Positions 1 to 6,431 of a DNA stretch of 12,844 bases are shown in pieces. Made by a program: the position numbers and the translations under genes. Every line of letters starts with the position of its first letter. Position 1 is the stretch's first letter. The DNA is from an uncultured Eubacteriales bacterium. Its GTDB lineage: Bacteria; Bacillota; Clostridia; Oscillospirales; CAG-272. Below the pieces are notes generated by a model that made no database searches, was not told where the DNA came from, and saw nothing but the letters and a program-made list of their open reading frames with translations. The stretch lies in assembly GCA_934401725.1 (NCBI GenBank), contig CAKRSS010000055.1, forward strand, positions 1-12,844, given 5' to 3'.

Positions 1-344
1 GCGGGTCGTGCGGCGTGAGCTATCGGTTCTATCAAACCTCATCCGAACGGTGAAGCGCTCTCCGAAAACTTCATTCCAACAGCCATTTGTACCACAGACG
101 CTCCCACCGGGATGCACGGAGGGCCGCCGGGGCGGGGCGTCCAATGGTTAGCCTGCCCAGAAAACAGTTCCAGTGCACATACCGGCGAGTATGAGCGCGG
201 ACGCAGAGCGCTTCCCGAAAGGCGTCTTTCCGCCGGATGCTGACTTCGGCAAGGGTGGGCACGTCCCCATAAAGCATCCCCACGGGAGTGGGGGAGTCCA
301 GAGGGGGCGAACCGTAGGTTCGGCCCCTTTGGTGCATTCTTTTG

Positions 345-375
345 AATTTGATTATGCCTTCGGCATAATCAAATT
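345..375. repeat. Perfect 14-bp inverted repeat with 3-base loop
   Basis: Bases 345-358 are the exact reverse complement of 362-375, separated by TTC. The outer part of the stem is AT-rich and the top is GC-rich. No pronounced T-run follows on either strand, so a classical intrinsic terminator is not obvious. It is the most regular hairpin in the element at 1-517. Confidence 0.8.
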
Positions 376-468
376 GTTCTTTCTCTGTTGCATAACAGAA
401 AAGTACACTTCTCCACCGTCGGTGGCCTTCATGGCGAGTCCTGCCAATGCCAAAGAACTTTTCTTAAT

Positions 469-499
469 AAAAAAGCAGTCCCCGCAGGCTACCCCTGCG
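469..499 (-). terminator. Candidate terminator after brnQ
   Basis: On the minus strand, 20 bases after the brnQ stop, a 6-bp GC-rich stem (499-494 with 488-483, loop of five) is followed eight bases later by a run of six T (474-469). The gap between stem and T-run is longer than in a textbook terminator, so this is tentative. No better terminator is visible between brnQ and the window edge. Confidence 0.35.
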
Positions 500-518
500 A
501 GAACCGCAAAAATTCAAT

Positions 519-1889
519 TTAACTCTTCACTCCCACGCCCCGGCGTCTCCCGCCGAAAAACCACACCGCAAGGCCTATCACAAGACCAATCGCAGCGGGG
601 ACGACCCAGCCGAGTCCGTACTCCGAGAGCGGCAGGAACTTGCCGATGACATTCAGTGCACCGTCAAGATGCAGAAATCCGCGTACGTTGTCCGGCAGAG
701 TGCGCAAAAAATCAAACGCGGCAGCAACCAGCGTGCAGCCCGTCACCCAACCGTAAACGCAGCGGCTGTGGCCGAACAGATTGCCGAAAAGCCCCAGCAG
801 TATGAGCGTTATCGCAAGCGGGTAGAGAAACATCAGCACCGGCAGCGAGTAGGCGATGATGGCGTTGAGTCCGAGATTGGCAATGAGGAAGGCGCACACG
901 CTGAAAATCACTGCCCACACACGGTAGGAAAACGACTTTGGAAACAGCTTGACAAACGTCTCGGAGCAGCTCGTGACCAGTCCGACCGCCGTCTTGAGGC
1001 AGGCGAACGTCACCGTCACAGCCAAAATGACCGCGCCGACCTTGCCGAAATAGTGGTTTGCAACCAGCGCGAACACCTCGCCGCCGTTCTTGCAGACCTC
1101 GAACAGTCCGCGGCTCTGCGCGCCGACCACCGCAACGGCCACATATATAAGTCCCATCGTCACGCAGCTGAAAACGCCTGCCTTGACGGTGTTCTTTGCC
1201 ACCGCGCCCGGCTCCTTGATGCCGAGCCCGCGGATAACATCAATAACAATTATTCCGAACGCCAGACTTGCCAGCGCGTCCATGGTGTCGTAGCCCTGAA
1301 GGAAACCGGCGATAAAGGCGTTTCCGGCATAGCTGCCGGTCGGCGTCACATCGCCAATCGAACCCATGGGCTTTATCAGCGCCGCGATGACGAGTATCCC
1401 AAGGAACACAAGGAATATCGGGTTGAGCAGCTTGCCGACCCACGTCAGTATTTTGCCGGGGAAGAGCGAAAAAGCGAGCACCGCGACGAAAAACACAAGC
1501 GAGAATATCGCCAGTATCAGCGAAGTGTTGACGTTCTCGCCGAGTATCGGCTCGATGGCAACCGTGAACGGCACCGTCGCACAACGTGGAATGGCAAAAA
1601 ACGGCCCGATAGTCAGATAAAGCGCGCAGGTAAAGAAGACGCTGTACCCGCGCCCGACTTTGCCGGACAGCTCAATGAGTCCGTCGCTACGGCTGATACC
1701 CATAGCAGTAACGCCGAGCAACGGAAGTCCGACGCCTGTAACCATAAGGCCGATCGAGGCAATCCACAGCGAACTGCCCGCCAGCTGACCCATATAAATC
1801 GGGAAAATCAGGTTGCCCGCACCGAAAAACAGTCCGAACAACATGCTTGCGACAAACACAAGCTCGCTTTTTGTCAATTTTTGCTTCAC
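519..1889 (-). CDS. brnQ: BrnQ-type branched-chain amino acid carrier
   Basis: This is a 456-residue polytopic membrane protein of the LIVCS family (branched-chain amino acid:cation symporter, system II carrier), importing leucine, isoleucine and valine with a sodium or proton gradient. The N-terminus carries the family's hallmark glycine-rich first segment (FFGAGNLIFP at residues 21-30). The rest consists of about twelve hydrophobic segments with short polar loops, ending in a basic cytoplasmic tail. The length fits the family. The start is GTG at 1889-1887, seven bases after an AGGAGAG ribosome binding site (1903-1897). It lies 42 bases downstream of the frameshifted gene at 1932-2602. It has no obvious promoter of its own, so it may be read from the promoter at 2662-2690. 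No T-box or other leader is visible. The family assignment is secure; the exact substrate preference is inferred. Confidence 0.93.
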   Translation of the reverse strand: MKQKLTKSELVFVASMLFGLFFGAGNLIFPIYMGQLAGSSLWIASIGLMVTGVGLPLLGVTAMGISRSDGLIELSGKVGRGYSVFFTCALYLTIGPFFAIPRCATVPFTVAIEPILGENVNTSLILAIFSLVFFVAVLAFSLFPGKILTWVGKLLNPIFLVFLGILVIAALIKPMGSIGDVTPTGSYAGNAFIAGFLQGYDTMDALASLAFGIIVIDVIRGLGIKEPGAVAKNTVKAGVFSCVTMGLIYVAVAVVGAQSRGLFEVCKNGGEVFALVANHYFGKVGAVILAVTVTFACLKTAVGLVTSCSETFVKLFPKSFSYRVWAVIFSVCAFLIANLGLNAIIAYSLPVLMFLYPLAITLILLGLFGNLFGHSRCVYGWVTGCTLVAAAFDFLRTLPDNVRGFLHLDGALNVIGKFLPLSEYGLGWVVPAAIGLVIGLAVWFFGGRRRGVGVKS

Positions 1890-1926
1890 TAAAATACTCT
1901 CCTGTCAGATAGACACTTGTTCCCGC

Positions 1927-1941
1927 CGACGTCAGACGTCG
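1927..1941. repeat. Short inverted repeat at the gene junction
   Basis: Seven-base arms (1927-1933 and 1935-1941) around a single central A form a compact palindrome overlapping the stop codon of the frameshifted gene, upstream of brnQ. It could be a small mRNA hairpin or chance in GC-rich coding DNA. No T-run follows. Confidence 0.4.
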
Positions 1942-2602
1942 ACCTCAAAAAATACCGAAAAATTCAGCTCAAAAGCATTGTCCATTCCCTGCATCGCCTG
2001 ATACGGTGCCTCGGTAATATCCAGCGCCTTGAATTTTTCATTCTGTTCAAGCTCCGCGCACGGGAGCAGTTCGACCTGGAGCCACAGGTCGCACACGTTT
2101 TCCACCGCTCCGGTGCCGTACAGGTCCCCGGACGGGCTTCCGGACGTGTCTCCGGATGTTGCCAGATCTTCGACTCCCGGCAGCAAATAATCGCCGAACG
2201 GCGTGACGCTGCCAAACGAAGCCACACCCTCCGCCAACGTGCAGAAGTCGCAGAGGTAAAACCATTCTCCAACCTCGACTGCCGGCGCGGAATCCGGCGT
2301 ATCCGAGCCGTCGGTGCTCACAACGAGGCAGACGCGCACGGCAAGCGTCGCGTACACAAGCGCGGCTTGGCCGGTCAGCTCCCTGCCCCATATGACGAGA
2401 GACAGCTTGTTCGGAGAGTCGCCGTGGTTGACGAAAGCAGCTTGTGGTAGGTGTAAATTTCGGCGCTGATGTCGGTGCACGCGGCCAAAGAGTAGTACGC
2501 GACGTACTGCTCCCTCTCCGTTATCTCGCGCGAAACCGTGCAGCCGGGTATCGGCGGGTTGTCGCGCGCGACCGAAAAGACTTCTCCGATTTTTTCCTTC
2601 AT
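1932..2602 (-). pseudogene. Frameshifted gene of unknown function (two frames)
   Basis: The intact protein would be about 223 residues. Translation starts at ATG 2602-2600 (residues MKEKIGEVFS) behind a weak GGAAAGAGAG site, and reads plausible protein as far as ISAEIYTYHKLL near 2435. That frame then turns into low-quality sequence and stops at 2375. The frame that runs on to the stop at 1932 (from FVNHGDSPNK onward) is low in arginine, acidic and has alternating hydrophobic residues, as real coding sequence does. Joining the two needs a -1 shift near 2432-2440, equivalent to one deleted base. No classical slippery heptamer lies in the right phase. The first 55 residues faintly recall small cupin proteins, but the rest does not, so I assign no function. 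An intact promoter (2662-2690) and leader hairpin precede it, so decay is recent, or this is a sequencing error. Confidence 0.7.
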
Positions 2603-2628
2603 TTGCAGCTCTCTTTCCCCGGCACGTT

Positions 2629-2648
2629 GCCGGATTATTCTTTCCGGC
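2629..2648. repeat. Leader hairpin of the frameshifted gene
   Basis: GCCGGA (2629-2634) and TCCGGC (2643-2648) form a 6-bp GC-rich stem with an 8-base AT-rich loop. It lies just downstream of the minus-strand promoter and about 27 bases before the ATG at 2602. No T-run follows. It may stabilise the mRNA 5' end. Confidence 0.45.
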
Positions 2649-2661
2649 AAAACACACTGTT

Positions 2662-2690
2662 ATTATATCAGAAAATCGACAGGTTGTCAG
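2662..2690 (-). promoter_or_regulatory. Sigma-A-type promoter for the gene at 1932-2602 (and brnQ)
   Basis: Read on the minus strand, CTGACA (2690-2685) is followed after exactly 17 bases by a perfect TATAAT (2667-2662). Five of six -35 bases and all -10 bases match the vegetative consensus. Transcription would begin near 2655 and run into the frameshifted gene and probably brnQ. Confidence 0.75.
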
Positions 2691-2764
2691 TTAAAAATAA
2701 ATGACGGCTACTGTTTTTGTAATATATGTGCAATTATATGTCATTATTTTGGATAATATGGCAA

Positions 2765-2793
2765 TTGACAAGCGGGCTGTGTTATGATAATAT
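2765..2793 (+). promoter_or_regulatory. Candidate promoter for the metalloprotease-lipoprotein pair
   Basis: A perfect TTGACA (2765-2770) is followed after 17 bases by TAATAT (2788-2793). A perfect TATAAT also lies at 2791-2796, but with a 20-base spacer. The -10 is ambiguous in this very AT-rich stretch. The gene start at 2909 is about 110 bases downstream. The rest of 2800-2908 is an AT-rich leader with no clear feature beyond a ribosome binding site. Confidence 0.5.
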
Positions 2794-2894
2794 AATATAA
2801 TAAGTGCGATGAGGTATAACAGAGCGAGTGCTGAGATGAACATCATCACTTTATTAATTGGCTTTAAAAATACCAGTATCGAAAAAACATCTTG

Positions 2895-2900
2895 AAAGGA
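2895..2900 (+). promoter_or_regulatory. Ribosome binding site deciding the metalloprotease start
   Basis: AAAGGA lies eight bases before ATG 2909-2911. It supports that ATG as the natural start, although its frame ends after seven codons unless a -1 shift occurs in the following six-A run. No comparable site precedes the TTG at 3010, the first common in-frame start codon. Confidence 0.7.
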
Positions 2901-2908
2901 AAAAAGCA

Positions 2909-4893
2909 ATGAAAAAAGAATACTTTCGGCCTTAGTAATAACAATTATACTGGCCAACCTCATTTTATCTGTATCGGCACAATATCAGGCCAATGCTTTC
3001 AGATGCGAATTGATTATTGATAGTTCTGTGACTCAACGTATCAATCCCAATGATATAAAAATATCAGTCTATGATCTTATGGCATTAGATGATTATTCGC
3101 CATATACAACCGAAAGCCCCGGAACGTTAATAGAAACCCTTACGTTTGGCAACAATGGTATTGTAACGTTTGACAAGCCGTCTTCACACTATAAAATTAT
3201 AATCGACCTGTCTTCACTTCCAGGTGGCACTGGTATAAACAAATATGAATGCGTATATGGTGACTTTGATTTTTCTGATAAATTCATTTTATACCCTGTT
3301 TGCTCCGCAGAAATGGTCATGAAAAGTGCTTTATCCGATCCAAAGTGCATTTTTTATAATGCCGATGGGATTCCTGTGTATTGTGATTATGAAATAAACG
3401 TTTCAAACACCTTGTCGGAATCATCTACATTCAATGACATATTGGGCTCCTCCCAAACGACATTCGCTGGAAATATTACAAATGGTAAAACATTCAACTT
3501 CTCGGTGGATTTCGATTTGGAGGAGTTTTCATCAATAGAAAAAGTTGATTTTTTCTCAAACACAAACCAAATATCAGAAGCAGAAAAAATTGAGTACTAC
3601 TGCGATATAATAATGGCTCGAGATTTCTATAATGATGTATGTCTCAACAATGTTATGGATGCAATTTCTGAGTTTGTAAATGATAGTGCAAATACAATGA
3701 GCACGTCGTTGTCCATGAAAGCATCTCAAGTTCTTTCCGAGCCTTCCTCCCAAGAGTTTCCCAATTACATTGAAAATTCGTTCTTTAGGATACACTACGA
3801 TTCCGGGGTGTCCCCTGTGATTGCACGAGCAATCGCCAGTACGTTCTTAACATTCAAAAATAATCTAAATGGACTTGGTTTCCGCGATCCACTTCCGGAC
3901 AGCTATATGAATAGTGGTACGAATGTTAAATATAATGTATATGTGAATTCTGCAACGCATTCAGATGATTCTAGTATCGCAGGCGAAACTTATCACTCAA
4001 AAATACCCAATACGCACAAACACGTATCTCATATACGACTTTATAATATCTCAACGTCATTGACATCTTTTGCCCCAGAAACAATCGCTCATGAATTCTT
4101 TCATGCTGTGCAGCATGCATACAACGGAGATTGCGTTTCAAATGGCAAGTGGTTCTTTGAATCATGTGCAACATGGTACAGTATATACATGGGATATTGC
4201 ACCTCATCAACCATACACATTAATTCATATCTTGCCTCAAATTCCGATACGCTATACTCCGAAAATGCCGTGTACGGAAAAGTTCTTTTCCCATTAACCA
4301 TTGACATTTCCTACGGTGGAGTTGAAACCTTGAGATTAATATACTCCTACCTTTCGGTAATTGCGCAAAACGAGTATTTGGACTTTTCAAATATAGTAAG
4401 TGCAATCAATTATGCAATCAGAGACAATGGCCAAACAGGAACATTTGATGACGTCTTTAAGACATTTGCCAGATATAACACCAACCCCAATTATTATTAC
4501 AGCTCAAGAATTCCAATTCTTGACGAAGAGGAAGGAACATATTATCAATGGACTAACAACAGTTTTGTCAATTCAACGTACTCGAATTTGCCATGTCATA
4601 GTTACGGTATTTTATATTGCAAGCTACAACCGCTTACAACATATAATACATATACAGTATCCGGAACAATCACATTTCAAAATCAGTTTGAAAACTCGCA
4701 GGTATCCGTCATTAAAGTTCTGCAAAGCAATGCCGGAACATATACATATTCTTATGTTCAGCCAAACGGAAATGTTTTTCCCATTTCCGCTCCATCTTTA
4801 GGCAGCAGCCAAACACAAAATATATACTACGCCATTGTAAATACAGGTGCAAGAAATCAAGTAACAATTAGAAGTACCCAAACAGCAAACTAA
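2909..4893 (+). CDS. Secreted zinc metalloprotease-like protein, frame break in signal peptide
   Basis: A large exported protein of the HExxH gluzincin type. Numbering from the in-frame TTG at 3010 (627 residues), the zinc motif is H361-E-F-F-H365, followed 19 residues later by E384 in WFFESCATW, a likely third ligand. This resembles the MXAN_6640-like group of predicted extracellular proteases. Residues 1-110 are beta-rich and the last 90 residues look like a beta-sandwich tail. The natural start is probably ATG 2909, with AAAGGA at 2895-2900. From there MKK joins RILSALVITIILAN and ends LSVSA, a typical signal peptide, only if the ribosome slips -1 in the six-A run 2912-2917. As written, that ATG frame ends at TAG 2933-2935. 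Full length would be about 661 residues. Base composition is strikingly AT-rich against GC-rich neighbours, suggesting horizontal acquisition. The substrate is unknown. The frame break may be a mutation, sequencing error or phase-variable tract. Confidence 0.8.
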
Positions 4894-4919
4894 TCTTGAT
4901 TTCAACGAAAGGAATTCAC

Positions 4920-5783
4920 ATGAAAAAGTTAATTTTTTTAGTTTCCTTTGCCCTCGCTCTTGTGCTTCTGCTCTCCTCTTGTAGCGCCGACGTCCCACCT
5001 GACGGTGATACGACGCCGAGCAGTTCAGCGCCGGACATCGCGCCGTCAGACGTTACCACGACAGTCTCCGGCGCAACAGATACCCCGAATACCCCGTCCG
5101 ATATGGTCGTTCGCACCGGCAGGGTATCTTCGACTTTCGACGACGTCGACGTCACTAAAATAAAGATTGAGATATACGAAATCATCACCCCGGAGCTTGC
5201 TGTAGACCCTGACCCGCGCTACATCAGACCGTATAACTACAATCCCGAGCTTGAAGAGAAATATCAGCGTAAACACGCCGGCATTTCAAACTATATCACA
5301 ACCGTCTCACCCGACGCGGACGGTTCTTACTCCTTCAAGGCTCCGGACAGCTCTGACATATTAAAGCAAGTTGACGTCGACAGCCTTCCTGCCGGTTACG
5401 GTTACAGAGCCAGCGGCGACAATTATGTCATCGACCGCGTCGAAAACGTAGAATGCCGGATAGGTGTGCGAAGCAGCCGCTTCGTGCTTACAGTCGTTCC
5501 GCACAACGCCGCGGGAGAAGCTCTTCAGGCAAGATACTCAATCTCCGAGGCACGCTTTTCCGACAGTTTCGTTGACGACATGCTGAACGGCAACACCGCA
5601 ACCTACAGCGCAAAGGTAACAATCGGCGACCGTACCTTCGGCGTTGAATGCTCCTATGACATGAACTACCCCTATTGGGAGTGGCGTGTCGCCTACCTAT
5701 ACTACAACAGCTACATCACACTCGAACAATTTGAAGAAATTCACCGCACGCGGAAGCCTTCGGAAGTTCTCCCCGTCATGTAA
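4920..5783 (+). CDS. Secreted lipoprotein, partner of the metalloprotease
   Basis: The product has 287 residues. A classical lipoprotein signal peptide (MKKLIFLVSF, hydrophobic core, lipobox LSSC with C21) anchors it to the outer face of the membrane. Residues 22-60 are a Ser/Thr/Pro-rich linker. Residues about 62-155 resemble a small beta-sandwich of transthyretin or carboxypeptidase-regulatory type (TKIKIEIYEI, then DADGSYSF, then DSLPAGYG). The C-terminal half is aromatic-rich and unrecognised. ATG 4920 is chosen over the TTG at 4896 because AAAGGA (4908-4913) lies six bases upstream and the signal peptide starts there. It begins 26 bases after the metalloprotease stop, so the two are almost certainly co-transcribed and end at the terminator at 5789-5828. 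Composition is closer to the host than that of the protease gene. Role is inferred: surface adaptor, inhibitor or binding partner of the protease. Confidence 0.85.
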   Translation: MKKLIFLVSFALALVLLLSSCSADVPPDGDTTPSSSAPDIAPSDVTTTVSGATDTPNTPSDMVVRTGRVSSTFDDVDVTKIKIEIYEIITPELAVDPDPRYIRPYNYNPELEEKYQRKHAGISNYITTVSPDADGSYSFKAPDSSDILKQVDVDSLPAGYGYRASGDNYVIDRVENVECRIGVRSSRFVLTVVPHNAAGEALQARYSISEARFSDSFVDDMLNGNTATYSAKVTIGDRTFGVECSYDMNYPYWEWRVAYLYYNSYITLEQFEEIHRTRKPSEVLPVM

Positions 5784-5788
5784 TAAAA

Positions 5789-5828
5789 AAAGACTCTCCG
5801 GCTGCCTTTAGGCAACCGGAGAGTCTTT
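5789..5828. terminator. Strong bidirectional intrinsic terminator
   Basis: The arms 5789-5801 and 5816-5828 pair perfectly over 13 bp. After one C/A mismatch (5802/5815) four more pairs follow, with a TTTA loop (5807-5810). On the minus strand the stem runs into a T-rich tract, ending the trxA transcript. On the plus strand TTTATTTG follows, ending the lipoprotein transcript. It serves two convergent units. Confidence 0.92.
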
Positions 5829-5835
5829 ATTTGTA

Positions 5836-6144
5836 TTACAGTCCCAACTCGTCTATCAGACTCTGCTTTTCGCGGTAGCCGACCGACTTTGCGACGGGCT
5901 GGCCGTTCTCGATGAGAATGACCGTCGGTATGCTGACGATGCCGAACGAGTTTGCAAGCTCGCCCTCGTTGTCGACGTTGACCTTGCCGACGACGATGTC
6001 GTCTCGCTCCTCGGCTATCTCGTGTATCACGGGCGAGAGCATGCGGCAGGGGCCGCACCATTCCGCCCAGAAGTCAAGCAGGACGGGCTTATCGGATTCG
6101 AGCACTTCCTCTTTGTAATTCGCGGCTGTTATTTCCTTGAGCAT
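5836..6144 (-). CDS. trxA: Thioredoxin
   Basis: A 102-residue single-domain cytoplasmic thioredoxin that reduces protein disulfides. The redox centre WCGPC is at residues 29-33 (C30 and C33). The buried Asp of the first strand (D24) and the cis-proline loop SIPT (P73) are present. Length is normal for the family. A near-perfect AAAGGAGG ribosome binding site lies six bases before the ATG (6144-6142). It is the last gene before the terminator at 5789-5828 and follows the ferredoxin-thioredoxin reductase-like gene by 33 bases, so that protein is the likely electron donor. No flavin thioredoxin reductase (TrxB) is seen in the window. Confidence 0.96.
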   Translation of the reverse strand: MLKEITAANYKEEVLESDKPVLLDFWAEWCGPCRMLSPVIHEIAEERDDIVVGKVNVDNEGELANSFGIVSIPTVILIENGQPVAKSVGYREKQSLIDELGL

Positions 6145-6177
6145 AATAAAACCTCCTTTATGTTTTCCCTTCCGGGA

Positions 6178-6411
6178 TTATTTCTGTTTTTCCTTATAGT
6201 AGAGCATGCAGTGGCAGTAGCCCTCAAAATCGGGGTCGGCCATCTGCGCGCGGAACTCGCGGCAGATGCATTTTGTATCCTCCGTCCGCTCGCGGCGGCA
6301 GGGACAGTACCCGCCCGTGCGCTTGAGTCCCTCGCGGACAATACGCACGACCTCCGCGTCGTCGTTCAGCCGGACCTTGCCGGCCACCTTTTTATCTTTT
6401 TCGTTTTCCAT
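6178..6411 (-). CDS. Ferredoxin:thioredoxin reductase catalytic-subunit-like protein
   Basis: A 77-residue cytoplasmic iron-sulfur protein. Three Cys-x-Cys pairs, C36-P-C38, C48-I-C50 and C66-H-C68, match the pattern of the ferredoxin:thioredoxin reductase beta family. There, four cysteines hold a [4Fe-4S] cluster and two form the active disulfide that reduces thioredoxin with ferredoxin electrons. Cysteine-pair spacing (nine, then fifteen residues) differs from the plant enzyme (16, then 8) but fits shorter bacterial forms. No variable alpha subunit is visible. The start is uncertain. I choose ATG 6411-6409, ten bases after GGAAGG (6427-6422). ATG 6420 is too close to that site. GTG 6435 would overlap the upstream stop by four bases but lacks a ribosome binding site. 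Its position directly before trxA supports a redox partnership. Confidence 0.88.
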   Translation of the reverse strand: MENEKDKKVAGKVRLNDDAEVVRIVREGLKRTGGYCPCRRERTEDTKCICREFRAQMADPDFEGYCHCMLYYKEKQK

Positions 6412-6431
6412 CCGAATCATACCTTCCTTTC

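Larger units (their letters stand above)
1..517. repeat. Hairpin-rich intergenic element, candidate dispersed repeat or structured RNA
   Basis: This stretch has no convincing gene but is full of inverted repeats. Clear ones are 278-283/288-293 (GGGA loop on the plus strand), 304-313/317-327 with one bulge, a perfect 14-bp stem 345-358/362-375, 384-389/394-399, 413-418/420-425 and 483-488/494-499. An 8-bp inverted pair (342-349 and 510-517) brackets its right part and abuts the brnQ stop codon. A minus-strand open frame (71-337, 88 codons, Arg-rich) and a short minus-strand frame ending around 367 can be translated, but neither has a good ribosome binding site or a recognisable domain. From memory, near-identical translations recur in annotations of gut Oscillospirales genomes, which suggests a multicopy nucleotide-level element. 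That recollection was not checked. It could be a MITE-like repeat, a noncoding RNA or a complex terminator region. Confidence 0.45.

Noticed and set aside
71..337. 88-codon minus-strand frame as a real protein gene
   Set aside because: No good ribosome binding site, Arg-rich composition and overlap with several hairpins fit a structured noncoding element better.
669..1892. 407-codon plus-strand open frame antisense to brnQ
   Set aside because: It is rich in Arg, His, Gln and Glu with no hydrophobic core, the typical mirror of a GC-rich membrane-protein gene; brnQ on the other strand is certain.
2455..2460. AAATTTA as a programmed -1 slippery site in the broken gene
   Set aside because: The heptamer is in the wrong phase relative to the upstream reading frame, so tandem slippage there would not give the needed frame.
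2809..2895. 28-codon reading frame in the leader of the metalloprotease gene, in the same phase as the protease
   Set aside because: It has no ribosome binding site and no recognisable leader-peptide features; it ends at TGA 2893-2895 and is more simply chance in AT-rich DNA.
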